Positions 24,262 through 33,076 of a DNA stretch of 64,000 nucleotides are shown piece by piece. Each line of letters starts with the position of its first letter. Within the stretch, counting starts at the first letter, position 1. The position numbers and the translations under genes were made by a program. This DNA is from CAYJBH01 sp964370825 (lineage in GTDB: Bacteria; Bacillota; Clostridia; Oscillospirales; Ruminococcaceae). The DNA is taken from assembly GCA_964370825.1 (NCBI GenBank), contig CAYJKY010000014.1, positions 6,614 to 70,613 on the forward strand, read 5' to 3'. The notes below the pieces were generated by a model. That model did not search any database. It was not told the origin of the DNA and saw nothing but the letters and a program-made list of their open reading frames with translations.

Positions 24262-26604
24262 ATGTCGACAAAGCTGTTAAAGTATGATTGGAAATTCTGC
24301 AAATGTGACTCTGACGGTGCTCATCTATGTGAGTTTGATGACCAAAATTGGAGAACGGTCAGGGTGCCTCACGACTATGCAATCGAGGGGCCTTTTCATC
24401 CCGACAACGATAAACAGGTTGAATGTGTTGAAGCTGACGGAATTACAAAACCGATTGTACATGTGGCTCGAACAGGTGGGTTGCCTATCTGTGACGGAGC
24501 ATGGTATCGAAAAAAAGTATTTGTTTCTACGGGCGCAAAGCGTGTGTTCGTAGAGTTTGACGGTGTGATGTCTAATAGCACCGTTTATTTCAACGGCGTC
24601 GAATGCGGCGGCAGACCTTATGGATATTCCTCTTTTTCGGTCGAAGTTACCGACAGCTGTGTTTTTGGCGAGGATAACCTGCTTGCCGTGCGACTTAAGC
24701 CGGAAGGTTCTGCGTCTAGGTGGTACACCGGTGCAGGAATATATAGAAATGTTCGGCTTGTAGAAAAAAAGTCAGCTTTTTTTCCATATAACCCGACATA
24801 CATAAGATCAGATATAGATGCAAATAATGCAGTGGTTACAACATCCCTGTCTGTTGAATCAGCTGCTGTTTCCTATACCGTCAGGTATAATTTCACCGAT
24901 CCGGTCGGCAATGTTGTGCACAGCTCGGAGTACACCTCGCATGAAAAAGAAGTTACATTCGATACCCCGATAGAAAACTTCATGAAATGGCATATCGGCG
25001 AGGGTTCTCTTTACTCCTTCACTGCCGAACTGTATATTGATGCTGAACAACAGGACAGTTACTCCGTTAACTTTGGAATACGAAAAATTGAATTTAATTC
25101 TGAAAAGGGATTTTTTCTTAACGGTGAAAACATTAAGCTTAACGGAGTTTGCCAGCACCATGATGTCGGTGCAATAGGTGCCGCCGTCAACGTTTCAGCG
25201 TACAGGAGACAGCTTTTAAAGTTGTCCGAGATGGGCGTAAACGCTGTTAGGTGTACCCACAACCCACCGGCCCCCGAATTTCTCGACCTGTGTGACGAGC
25301 TTGGAATACTTGCAATCGACGAAGCGTTTGACATGTGGGAAATTCACAAGACGGAAAACGATTATGCTAAACACTTTAAGGCTTGGGCGGAGCGGGATCT
25401 TACCGACATGATATTTCGTGATCGTAATCACCCCTGCGTTATTATGTGGTCACTCGGCAATGAGATTTTAGAGCAGGAGCACGAGGACGGATGGCGTGTA
25501 ACAAAATATCTAAACGATATCTGTCACAAGGTGGATAGCTCCAGACCTACCACCTGCGGATTTAACTCTCCTGTAGCGGCTTTTAATAACCATCTTTGTG
25601 ACCATGTCGATATTGTGGGAGTCAACTATAAACCTCATCTCTATGAGCAGTTCCATAGGGATTATCCGAATGCTATTTTATATGGAAGTGAAACATCCTC
25701 CTGCATAAGTTCAAGGGGCGAATACTTTTTAGACGCTGAAATATCTATTCCTGCAAAAAAGCGGGACAACCTGCAGATTAATTCATACGACCTTGATGCA
25801 CCACCCTGGGCATACTATCCTGAGAGAGAGTTTTTTGCACAGGATAAATACGATTTTATTTTTGGTGAGTTTGTGTGGACCGGATTTGATTACCTAGGAG
25901 AGCCTACCCCCTACCGTGACGAATGGCCTTCCCGAAGTTCGTATTTCGGAATTTTTGATCTTGCCGGAATAGAAAAGGATCGCTATTACTCCTACAAAAG
26001 TCGTTGGACCGAAAAGTCGGTTCTGCACATATTTCCGCACTGGAACTGGAAACCCGGTGATATAGTGGATGTTCATTGCTATTCAAGCTACCCCTCGGTC
26101 GAGCTTTTCCTCAACGGAAAATCTCTCGGTGTTTGTAGCAAGAATGCCGAAGACGAGATAGCTTCTCACCGTCTTATATGGAAAGCCGTACCGTTTGAGG
26201 CAGGCGAGTTAAAGGCAGTTGCCGTCGGAAATCCCGACACTGTGTGTATCGTTCGCACCGCAGGAGAACCCGATAGGCTGTTGTTGGAACCGGAAAGAAC
26301 AACAATTACCGCCGACGGTGACGACCTTGTTTATATACGTTGTACCGCAGTTGATAAGGACGCAAATGTTTGCCCATCCGCCAACCTTAAAATAGATTTC
26401 ACGGTAAAAGGTGCCGGAGAATACATAGCCGCGGACAACGGAGACGCCACTGACACCCGAGTTTTCGCCGAGCAATACTGCAAGCTCTATAACGGTAAAT
26501 GCATGACAATTATAAGGTCAGTAAAAGGCGTTAAAGGTGAGATAAATATCTCGGCAAACACACTGGGGATTCCTATGGCAAACTGTAGCGTTATGGCTGA
26601 ATAA
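24262..26604 (+). CDS. Glycoside hydrolase family 2, beta-galactosidase type
   Basis: Enzyme of 780 aa with no signal peptide, so it acts on imported oligosaccharides. Layout: sugar-binding jelly roll (1 to about 170; WRTVRVPHDYAIEGPF), Ig-like domain, TIM barrel (about 275-560) and C-terminal Ig-like domains (DUF4982-type region from about 600). Catalytic residues: acid/base Glu401 in WSLGNEI and nucleophile Glu536 in IFGEFVWTGFDYLGEPTPY. Likely substrates are beta-galactosides; beta-glucuronidase activity is less likely. AAAGGAG lies before ATG 24262. It stands alone; galE further downstream could process the galactose. Confidence 0.9.
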   Translation: MSTKLLKYDWKFCKCDSDGAHLCEFDDQNWRTVRVPHDYAIEGPFHPDNDKQVECVEADGITKPIVHVARTGGLPICDGAWYRKKVFVSTGAKRVFVEFDGVMSNSTVYFNGVECGGRPYGYSSFSVEVTDSCVFGEDNLLAVRLKPEGSASRWYTGAGIYRNVRLVEKKSAFFPYNPTYIRSDIDANNAVVTTSLSVESAAVSYTVRYNFTDPVGNVVHSSEYTSHEKEVTFDTPIENFMKWHIGEGSLYSFTAELYIDAEQQDSYSVNFGIRKIEFNSEKGFFLNGENIKLNGVCQHHDVGAIGAAVNVSAYRRQLLKLSEMGVNAVRCTHNPPAPEFLDLCDELGILAIDEAFDMWEIHKTENDYAKHFKAWAERDLTDMIFRDRNHPCVIMWSLGNEILEQEHEDGWRVTKYLNDICHKVDSSRPTTCGFNSPVAAFNNHLCDHVDIVGVNYKPHLYEQFHRDYPNAILYGSETSSCISSRGEYFLDAEISIPAKKRDNLQINSYDLDAPPWAYYPEREFFAQDKYDFIFGEFVWTGFDYLGEPTPYRDEWPSRSSYFGIFDLAGIEKDRYYSYKSRWTEKSVLHIFPHWNWKPGDIVDVHCYSSYPSVELFLNGKSLGVCSKNAEDEIASHRLIWKAVPFEAGELKAVAVGNPDTVCIVRTAGEPDRLLLEPERTTITADGDDLVYIRCTAVDKDANVCPSANLKIDFTVKGAGEYIAADNGDATDTRVFAEQYCKLYNGKCMTIIRSVKGVKGEINISANTLGIPMANCSVMAE

Positions 26605-26693
26605 ACTTTCATACATTTGTTTTACACATATATTTCATTATATATACTTCGCACCATTTCATCCGTTTTTGCACTGCTTTGGTATTATGTAAT

Positions 26694-27464
26694 TTATCTT
26701 TTGACCCAATATTCCTTACAATCGCTACCCCTGTCTAAAAATCCATATTCAATTAAATACCGACGAACAGTAGCAAAATCGTCAAAATATTTTTTAATGA
26801 TTTCATTTATTTCCGGCTCGGAGTATTTTTTATCGGCATTGAAATCAGACATTATATGCTGTAAAATTATTATCTTCTTTTTCTCTTTTGCGGGAAAGGT
26901 TTTAATCAGTATATTCTTATTTTCATCAAAATATCTTTCTATTATATCGCTTTTCTCTTTTTGTGTTATTGCGTACCTTTCATCTATCTGTGTGGCGGTA
27001 CGGTGAAAGTCTGATAATGTCTGGGGCTCGGACCTTTTATCCTCCTTCATTTTTTCCTCCATAATTTCAATCAAAACAGTTAAAATCTTTGCCTGTTTAT
27101 ACTTTTCTCTCATTATAAATCTTTGATTTCGAACAGTGGAAACACTGCAATCCTTTACCTTTGCTATCTCCTTATCCTTTAAGCCTTCATAAAACATCCT
27201 CGCCAGCTCCGTTTGTGTTTCGGACAAGCCGGTGTAGGACTTTTTTAGGTTTAGGTAGTACAAAAACAGCGGTGAATGTTCTGACTTCACATGTTCGAGA
27301 GCGGCTTTTTGGGCGTCAAAAAACATACCTTCCATGGGATAAATCACCCCAACCTCATATTTTTTTCCACAAACCAAACAGACATGTGTATTTTCAACCT
27401 CGTCAAATACATATCCTCGCTTCATCTCCGGTATTTCGGCGTTCCAAAATATATTATCGTCCAT
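26694..27464 (-). CDS. Helix-turn-helix regulator with DUF2087 domain
   Basis: Putative transcription factor of 256 aa. The N-terminus has a Cys-x2-Cys zinc-finger-like pair (CLVCGKKY) with His residues further on (HVKSEHS). A central LuxR-like helix-turn-helix follows (SETQTELARMFYEGLKDKEIAKVKDCSVSTVRNQ, in two parts around residue 125). The C-terminus is a DUF2087 domain (TFPAKEKKKIIILQHI, then VRRYLIEYGFLDR). ATG at 27464 sits 9 nt after AAAGG; ATG 27470 is only 3 nt from it. A strong promoter (27543-27515) and an inverted repeat lie upstream, facing a plus-strand promoter, so control of a divergent transcript is possible. Confidence 0.8.
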   Translation of the reverse strand: MDDNIFWNAEIPEMKRGYVFDEVENTHVCLVCGKKYEVGVIYPMEGMFFDAQKAALEHVKSEHSPLFLYYLNLKKSYTGLSETQTELARMFYEGLKDKEIAKVKDCSVSTVRNQRFIMREKYKQAKILTVLIEIMEEKMKEDKRSEPQTLSDFHRTATQIDERYAITQKEKSDIIERYFDENKNILIKTFPAKEKKKIIILQHIMSDFNADKKYSEPEINEIIKKYFDDFATVRRYLIEYGFLDRGSDCKEYWVKR

Positions 27465-27514
27465 TTTCATTTACCTTTCAAGATTATATCTATGTATATA
27501 ATAGATTTTATTCT

Positions 27515-27543
27515 ATTGTACCTATTTTTTATCAAATTGTCAA
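27515..27543 (-). promoter_or_regulatory. Promoter of the DUF2087 regulator gene
   Basis: Minus strand TTGACA (27543-27538), 17-nt spacer, TACAAT (27520-27515). It is back-to-back with the plus-strand promoter at 27574. Confidence 0.75.
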
Positions 27544-27568
27544 TGCCTGATCTTGCCTAAAAGCATTG
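27541..27568. promoter_or_regulatory. Inverted repeat between divergent promoters
   Basis: CAATGC (27541-27546) and GCATTG (27563-27568), separated by 16 nt, lie between and partly over the two divergent -35 elements. It is a candidate operator for the DUF2087 regulator. Confidence 0.4.
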
Positions 27569-27573
27569 GCATC

Positions 27574-27603
27574 TTGACAATATGTCATATATTACACTAT
27601 ACT
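27574..27603 (+). promoter_or_regulatory. Plus-strand promoter with no gene directly behind it
   Basis: TTGACA (27574-27579), 18-nt spacer, TATACT (27598-27603). About 210 nt without a recognisable gene follow before the GNAT start at 27820, so it gives either a long leader for that gene or a short RNA. In the 27471-27819 gap I see the four promoter elements listed here and no credible small ORF. Confidence 0.6.
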
Positions 27604-27753
27604 ATAGATAAATCAAATTTCAAAAAGCAGGTACAAAGCTGTTTTAAAATTGGAAGTTTGTGATTGTATGGAAATATAGCGATAACCTTATATTTATGCC
27701 TACTCTGAGCTAAAAATGCATTCAGCTGAGTGTCATCATTAAACAATGATTTA

Positions 27754-27782
27754 TTGCATATTTGCCGATATAGTGATATAAT
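27754..27782 (+). promoter_or_regulatory. Promoter of the GNAT acetyltransferase gene
   Basis: TTGCAT (27754-27759), 17-nt spacer, TATAAT (27777-27782), ending 37 nt before the GTG start and 23 nt before the SD. Confidence 0.65.
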
Positions 27783-27819
27783 TTATATTAACTACAAGGG
27801 GTTTCAAGGAGTTTGTATT

Positions 27820-28464
27820 GTGTTAGATAAATCTTTGCCGTATAAGAATATTATTATGGAAATCAGCGCAGAAAAAATATTGTCAATTAAAGAGCCTACA
27901 CTTCCAAAAGGGTATAGTTTTTGCTTTTTTAGTGATGGTATGGAAAAGGATTGGGCAAAAATCGAGACCTCGGTTTTGGAGTTTGAATGTGAAGAAGAAG
28001 CCGAGAGTTATTTTTGTCGAGATTACCTGCCTTTTTCCGAGCAACTATATAAAAGATGTGTATTCATAAAAAATCCCGATAACGTTGCCATTGCTACTGC
28101 AACCGCATGGTTCTCAAACAGCGAAGAGTATCCCTATCAACCGTCGCTTCACTGGGTTGGAGTGCACCCCGACTATCAAGGACTTGGGCTCGGAAAGGCT
28201 ATCTCACAGTTTACAACAAAGCTTTTTGGCAAGACGGATGGCGGTAAAAATGCAATTCTCCATACCCAGACATGGAGCCATAAAGCTGTAGTTATGTATC
28301 TTAACATTGGTTACACCATGTGCCGGGAAAAGCGTTTTGCTCTTTGCACAAACGGTGGGAAGGACATGCAGTTAATGAATAATGACTATGCCGAGGCGGT
28401 TGCCATATTAAAAAATATTTTTCCTCAAAGCATATATGATAAACTAATTAAAACGTCGATTTAG
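27820..28464 (+). CDS. GNAT-family N-acetyltransferase
   Basis: Acyl-CoA-dependent acetyltransferase of about 214 aa. The CoA-binding motif A is present as HWVGVHPDYQGLGLGKAIS (pyrophosphate loop Q-G-L-G-L-G-K), followed by the ALHT-like strand AILHTQTWSHKAVVMYLNIGY. GTG at 27820 is chosen because AAGGAG lies 8 nt upstream and the promoter ends just before; the upstream in-frame stretch includes promoter sequence. Substrate unknown. The YdjC-type deacetylase gene follows after 18 nt, so the two are probably co-transcribed. Confidence 0.85.
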   Translation: MLDKSLPYKNIIMEISAEKILSIKEPTLPKGYSFCFFSDGMEKDWAKIETSVLEFECEEEAESYFCRDYLPFSEQLYKRCVFIKNPDNVAIATATAWFSNSEEYPYQPSLHWVGVHPDYQGLGLGKAISQFTTKLFGKTDGGKNAILHTQTWSHKAVVMYLNIGYTMCREKRFALCTNGGKDMQLMNNDYAEAVAILKNIFPQSIYDKLIKTSI

Positions 28465-28482
28465 CACATAAAAGGAGATTGT

Positions 28483-29337
28483 ATGGAACTGATTAACGAC
28501 AAACGATATCTGATTATCAATGCCGATGATTTCGGAATGTCACATTCCTCTAACGCTGCAATAGCCGAGCTGTTCAGTCTCGGCCTTATTACTTCGGCAT
28601 CGTTAATGGCATGCTGTCCGTGGTTTGAGGAGGCGGCAATAATTTGTCGCGAAAATCCACAATATGATGTTGGACTGCACCTCACCTTCACCTCGGAGTG
28701 GGACAGCTACAGGTGGGGAAGCCTTTCCGGCTGTAAAAGCTTGAGGGACGTCACCGGCAGAATGTTTAAAAGCTGTGAGGAGTTTGAAAACACGGCAAAG
28801 CCAAGCGACGTGTTGATTGAGATGACCTACCAGCTCGAAAAATGCAAAGGTATAAATATAACCAATCTTGACAATCACATGGGAAGCCTTTTCGGATTGA
28901 AAACCGGTGTAGATTTTATGCAACAGGCAATAGCATTTGCCGCCCAACACAAGCTCCCCTACCGTATGCCTAAATCCTTTCCGAAGGAGTACACCGCAAT
29001 TCTCCCAACGCATGTTGTGGAGGAGTTCAAACAGCTTGTAACCTTCGGCGAGTCCATAGGTGTTAGATTTATAGACCATCTTGTCTCATATCCCTTTGAG
29101 ATGACAGATGGTGAGAGCTATGAAAGTTTTAAGGAGATGTTTATTCAGCTTATACGGGATACTCAGGTCGGGATAAGTGAGATATATCTCCACCCCTGCA
29201 TCGACTGCGAAGAGCTACGCTCTATGCATTCTAACTGGCAAAAAAGAGTATGGGAATACATGGTGTTAAAGGATGTCGATGTAAGGAACGCTATACAGGA
29301 GGAGGGCATAATCCTTATCGGTTGGAAGGATGTATAA
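28483..29337 (+). CDS. YdjC/ChbG-family carbohydrate deacetylase
   Basis: Metal-dependent deacetylase fold, 284 aa, cytosolic. Motifs: NADDFGMSHSSNAAI near the N-terminus (catalytic and metal Asp pair), DVGLHLTFTSEW and LDNHMGSLFGL with metal-binding His residues, and YLHPCID near the C-terminus. ChbG-type enzymes remove an acetyl group from chitobiose or acetylated oligosaccharides before hydrolysis. AAAGGAG precedes ATG 28483. The operon partner is a GNAT acetyltransferase. Confidence 0.9.
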   Translation: MELINDKRYLIINADDFGMSHSSNAAIAELFSLGLITSASLMACCPWFEEAAIICRENPQYDVGLHLTFTSEWDSYRWGSLSGCKSLRDVTGRMFKSCEEFENTAKPSDVLIEMTYQLEKCKGINITNLDNHMGSLFGLKTGVDFMQQAIAFAAQHKLPYRMPKSFPKEYTAILPTHVVEEFKQLVTFGESIGVRFIDHLVSYPFEMTDGESYESFKEMFIQLIRDTQVGISEIYLHPCIDCEELRSMHSNWQKRVWEYMVLKDVDVRNAIQEEGIILIGWKDV

Positions 29338-29354
29338 AATCTTACAAACAAAGC

Positions 29355-29395
29355 AACAGGCGATGACGAAACTATGTATTTCGTCATCGCCTGTT
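29355..29395. terminator. Hairpin between convergent genes
   Basis: Perfect 17-bp inverted repeat (29355-29371 and 29379-29395; arm AACAGGCGATGACGAAA, 7-nt loop) between the deacetylase and galE stops. The T-tracts are short, but the position and stability support a bidirectional terminator. Confidence 0.65.
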
Positions 29396-29419
29396 ATGAT
29401 ATAGTCGGTTAAATATTTG

Positions 29420-30445
29420 TTATTCGGTGGGTACTTTATATCCGTTAGGATTTTGACTTTGCCAGCGCCAGCTGTCGGCACACATTTCCTCTATGCCATA
29501 TGTTGCCTTCCAGCCGAGTTCTTCACTCGCCTTTTTTGTATCGGCATAGCAGCTTGCAATGTCTCCGGGTCTGCGAGGCATTATTTTATATGGTACCGGA
29601 CGGCTGCTTGCCTTTTCGTATGCGGCAACAACCTCCAACACCGAGTAACCGTTGCCTGTTCCGAGGTTACAGCAGAAAACACCATCAACCTCTTCAAGTT
29701 TTTTTAGTGCGGCGATATGCCCAAGTGCTAAATCAACCACATGAATATAATCACGAACACCGGTTCCATCGGGGGTGCTGTAGTCGTTACCGAACACCGA
29801 CAGACACTCACGCCTACCTACCGCAACCTGTGCGATAAACGGCACCAAATTATTTGGTATTCCATCCGGATCCTCCCCTATTCTTCCGCTACTGTGTGCG
29901 CCAATGGGGTTGAAATAACGTAAAAGTGCTACCTTCAAATCGGGGTCGGCAACCGAGGCGTCCCTTAACATCTGCTCTATCATAAGCTTTGTCTGCCCGT
30001 ATGGATTGGTTGCGGAAAGAGGAAAGTCCTCGGTAATCGGAACGGTTGCCGGATTTCCGTAAACAGTAGCTGATGAGGAAAACACGAACTTTTTAACCTT
30101 GTGCCTTCTCATAACATCCAAAACATTAAGGGTGGACATAATGTTGTTACTATAGTACTCAATGGGTTTCTGCACACTCTCACCTACCGCTTTGTATGCG
30201 GCAAAATGTATTACCGAATCTATCGACGGATAGTCGGCAAACAGCTTTTCCACAGACATCTCATCGGTTAGGTCGCAGTTTACAAAGTTAACCTTTTTAC
30301 CGGTCAACTCCTCAATCCTAAAAATGACCTCCTCACAGGAGTTTGAAAAATTGTCGGCAATCACAATTTCGTAGCCTGCATTAAGCAGTTCAACCGACGT
30401 ATGACTTCCGATATACCCGGCACCGCCGGAAACTAAAACAGCCAA
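29420..30445 (-). CDS. galE: UDP-glucose 4-epimerase
   Basis: NAD-dependent epimerase of 341 aa that interconverts UDP-glucose and UDP-galactose. Motifs: GGAGYIGSHTSVELL (residues 7-21, NAD binding), FSSSATVYG and the YGQTK catalytic Tyr/Lys pair, RYFNPIGAHSSG and GVRDYIHVVDLA. Start is TTG at 30445, 5 nt after GGAGGT. A strong promoter (30507-30478) lies upstream. No galK or galT is next to it; it may serve galactose use together with the GH2 enzyme, or supply cell-wall precursors. Confidence 0.95.
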   Translation of the reverse strand: MAVLVSGGAGYIGSHTSVELLNAGYEIVIADNFSNSCEEVIFRIEELTGKKVNFVNCDLTDEMSVEKLFADYPSIDSVIHFAAYKAVGESVQKPIEYYSNNIMSTLNVLDVMRRHKVKKFVFSSSATVYGNPATVPITEDFPLSATNPYGQTKLMIEQMLRDASVADPDLKVALLRYFNPIGAHSSGRIGEDPDGIPNNLVPFIAQVAVGRRECLSVFGNDYSTPDGTGVRDYIHVVDLALGHIAALKKLEEVDGVFCCNLGTGNGYSVLEVVAAYEKASSRPVPYKIMPRRPGDIASCYADTKKASEELGWKATYGIEEMCADSWRWQSQNPNGYKVPTE

Positions 30446-30477
30446 GATTCACCTCCGAACATTGTTTTTATGTATGC

Positions 30478-30507
30478 ATTATAACATAAAATTAATAATG
30501 GTGTCAA
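30478..30507 (-). promoter_or_regulatory. galE promoter
   Basis: Minus strand TTGACA (30507-30502), 18-nt spacer, TATAAT (30483-30478). Its -35 lies 18 bp from the -35 of the divergent ROK promoter. Confidence 0.8.
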
Positions 30508-30524
30508 CTTAACCGATAAACCTC

Positions 30525-30553
30525 TTTACAAAACGGATTAAATGCTGTATATT
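30525..30553 (+). promoter_or_regulatory. Promoter of the ROK-family gene
   Basis: TTTACA (30525-30530), 17-nt spacer, TATATT (30548-30553), 30 nt before ATG 30584, with CGGAG as the SD. Confidence 0.7.
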
Positions 30554-30583
30554 TAAGATAATCAATAATCCGGAGATGAAATT

Positions 30584-31954
30584 ATGATTTTTAAAAATAT
30601 TGAATGGAGTGCCGAGATACTCCCAACAATCGACAGCAAATTTATACCCTTAGCAAAGATAGTAGAGAGCTACGACAAGGCGAAACATCCTGTTAAAATA
30701 GCCGTTAAAAGAGCCGAGGACGAAGTTTCAGTGTTCAGCACCTGCATTTTTAACGAGGAAAGCACCTTCGAAGCTGATCTATACTATATAGAAAGACTCG
30801 TAAAATTTTTGCTGTGGGCAAACGGCGGATATGAGGTTCACATTAGCGGATGTGATAAAATCACACAAAGTATTGCAGAATGTTACAGTACCGGCGGTAA
30901 ACGAGAGTTTGACTATGACTTTATGAAGGGTGTTTATGATGCGCCGTTCAGTGTTAATGCCACCGATGAGAAAAATTTACCGACAGCACAGGGTAAAAGC
31001 CGCGCCGTAGGTGGGCATTTCGACGGTTGTCGTATCGGCTTTGACGCCGGCGGCTCCGACCGCAAGGTTTCGGCAGTTATTGATGGCGAAGCTGTATTTT
31101 CAGAGGAGGTAGTCTGGTTTCCCAAGACAAATCCCGATCCGGATTATCATTATGAAGGAATCGTATCGGCATTAAAAACAGCCGCCTCGAAAATGCCGAG
31201 GGTAGATGCGATAGGTGTATCCTCAGCCGGTATATTTATCGACAATAAAACCCGCGTTGCATCACTGTTCTTGAAGGTTCCGAAGGATGACTTTGACCGT
31301 AAAGTGGTAGACATCTATATCAGGGCCGCTAAGGAAATCGGTGACGTGCCGGTGGTTGTTGCAAATGACGGTGATGTTTCGGCACTCGCAGGAGCGATGG
31401 GACTGAACTCCGGCTCGGTAATGGGCATCGCAATGGGAACAAGCGAAGCTGTAGGATATGTTAACGCAGAAGGCAATATAGAAGGTTGGTTAAACGAGCT
31501 TGCCTTTGCTCCGGTAGACGCTAATCCGGAGGCTATGGTTGACGAATGGAGTGGAGATATCGGATGTGGAGTTAAATATTTCAGTCAGGATTCGGCAATC
31601 AAGCTTGCCGAGATGGCCGGAATAGTATTTAAAGGCAGTTCTCCCGCCGAGAAGCTAAAGGAGGTTCAACAGCTACTCGATGAGGGTGATCCTCGTGCCG
31701 CCGATGTTTTTGCCGACATAGGTATATACCTTGGTCATGGGCTCGCATTTTATTCACGTTTTTATAATATAGAGCATGTATTGATGCTCGGAAGGGTTAT
31801 GAGTTCCAAGGGTGGTGATATTATACTTAAAAATGCCTGTAATGTTTTAGAGCGTGACTATCCACAAATCAACTTCCGCCCCTCGGCACCGGACGATAAG
31901 ACACGCCGTGTCGGTCAGTCGGTTGTTGCCGCAGGATTACCGGAGGTAAAATAA
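30584..31954 (+). CDS. ROK-family protein (putative sugar kinase or regulator)
   Basis: Protein of 456 aa with an actin-like ATPase fold beginning about residue 150: phosphate-1 loop FDAGGSDRKVSAVIDG, VVVANDGDVSALAGAMGL (connect/catalytic region) and MGIAMGTSEAVGYVN. The first 145 residues are extra compared with a classic ROK glucokinase and contain no helix-turn-helix that I can see. The usual ROK zinc motif (CxCGxxGCxE) is not visible. Kinase activity is plausible but the substrate is unknown. The nucleoside kinase gene follows after about 25 nt. Confidence 0.75.
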   Translation: MIFKNIEWSAEILPTIDSKFIPLAKIVESYDKAKHPVKIAVKRAEDEVSVFSTCIFNEESTFEADLYYIERLVKFLLWANGGYEVHISGCDKITQSIAECYSTGGKREFDYDFMKGVYDAPFSVNATDEKNLPTAQGKSRAVGGHFDGCRIGFDAGGSDRKVSAVIDGEAVFSEEVVWFPKTNPDPDYHYEGIVSALKTAASKMPRVDAIGVSSAGIFIDNKTRVASLFLKVPKDDFDRKVVDIYIRAAKEIGDVPVVVANDGDVSALAGAMGLNSGSVMGIAMGTSEAVGYVNAEGNIEGWLNELAFAPVDANPEAMVDEWSGDIGCGVKYFSQDSAIKLAEMAGIVFKGSSPAEKLKEVQQLLDEGDPRAADVFADIGIYLGHGLAFYSRFYNIEHVLMLGRVMSSKGGDIILKNACNVLERDYPQINFRPSAPDDKTRRVGQSVVAAGLPEVK

Positions 31955-31979
31955 TTATCTGTTTACCATATGATAAAAA

Positions 31980-32924
31980 ATGAGAGGGGGTAATGTCATT
32001 AACATATATCCGCCAAAAAGGCTATGTGAAATAGATTTAATCAATTTAGCCGCCGCTGAGCCATCGAGCTTCATAAAGATGTGCGAGGACAGCTACTCAA
32101 AAAGGATTGAACATGCATGTGCAACAATTGTAGCAGGCAGATTTAAGGTTGTAATGCTGACGGGACCGTCCTCCTGTGGGAAAACAACCACCTCAATGCG
32201 TTTGGCATCAAAGCTTGGTGAGATGGGGCGTGAGGCAAAGGTTATTTCGCTTGACAATTTCTTTCGTGCACAGGAAGAGTATCCGGATTTACCGGACGGA
32301 AGTAAGGATTTTGAGAGTATCGGCACGATAGATATCCCCGAACTCACGAGATGTCTATCCGAGTTAATGAGCACAGGTGAGAGTAAGCTGCCTATATATG
32401 ATTTTGTATCCGCCCGGCGACGCGAAGAAAGGGAGCATCTTGTGATAAATGACGGTGTCGTCATTGTCGAGGGTATACATGCCCTTAATCCCGAGATAAC
32501 CTCACACTTTGCAAAGGATGCACTATTCAAAATATACTTAAGCATGAGAGAGGAATATTCTTTAAACGGAATGAGATTGCTCCCTACCATAGATATGAGA
32601 TTAGCAAGACGAATAGTAAGAGATAATCTTTTCAGGGGGTACCCTCCTAAAAGAACCCTTGCACTTTGGAGTAATGTCTGCAACGGTGAAGAAAAATATA
32701 TTAAGATATACAAGCCTGAGGCAGACTATCTATTGGATACCTCCCACAGCTATGAGCCCTGCCTTTTAGCATCAATGTTGGATAGGTTAGATATTGCCGA
32801 GGTTGACAACATTAATCACGCAAAACTTTTTGAGGCTTTAAGAGAGAGATATCGACTCTTCAGCCATATTTCTAAGGAGGAAATACCAAAAAATTCTCTA
32901 CTTCGAGAATTTGTCGGCAAATAG
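31980..32924 (+). CDS. Uridine-kinase-like nucleoside kinase
   Basis: P-loop kinase of about 310 aa. Walker A is GPSSCGKTT, followed by SLDNFFRAQEEYP, YDFVSARRREER and VIVEGIHALNP, the usual order in the uridine kinase/phosphoribulokinase group. This clostridial form lacks the N-terminal TGS/threonyl-tRNA-synthetase-like part found in longer relatives. The start is uncertain: ATG 31980 has no SD, while AGGGGG (31985-31990) lies 7 nt before an in-frame ATT at 31998, where the INIYPPKRL segment begins. Confidence 0.82.
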   Translation: MRGGNVINIYPPKRLCEIDLINLAAAEPSSFIKMCEDSYSKRIEHACATIVAGRFKVVMLTGPSSCGKTTTSMRLASKLGEMGREAKVISLDNFFRAQEEYPDLPDGSKDFESIGTIDIPELTRCLSELMSTGESKLPIYDFVSARRREEREHLVINDGVVIVEGIHALNPEITSHFAKDALFKIYLSMREEYSLNGMRLLPTIDMRLARRIVRDNLFRGYPPKRTLALWSNVCNGEEKYIKIYKPEADYLLDTSHSYEPCLLASMLDRLDIAEVDNINHAKLFEALRERYRLFSHISKEEIPKNSLLREFVGK

Positions 32925-32954
32925 GTTGTATAATAATACCGTGGCTAACATATT

Positions 32955-33050
32955 TATTTGTAAATAGAGATAGTTGAAACCACGAATTCTGTGCTTTTCG
33001 GGCTGAGCACGCTCGCACCCAACCACGAGTTTACGGTTGGAACGAACAAA
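32955..33050 (+). other. Structured leader before the zinc-ribbon gene
   Basis: The 150-nt gap 32925-33076 contains TATAAT at 32929-32934 and then nested GC-rich hairpins: GTGC/GCAC arms around 32992-33011 and CCAACC/GGTTGG arms around 33019-33040. I do not recognise a known riboswitch class. No T-run follows, so simple termination is not shown. Confidence 0.35.
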
Positions 33051-33076
33051 ACATCGAGAAAGGAAGGAATACTAAC

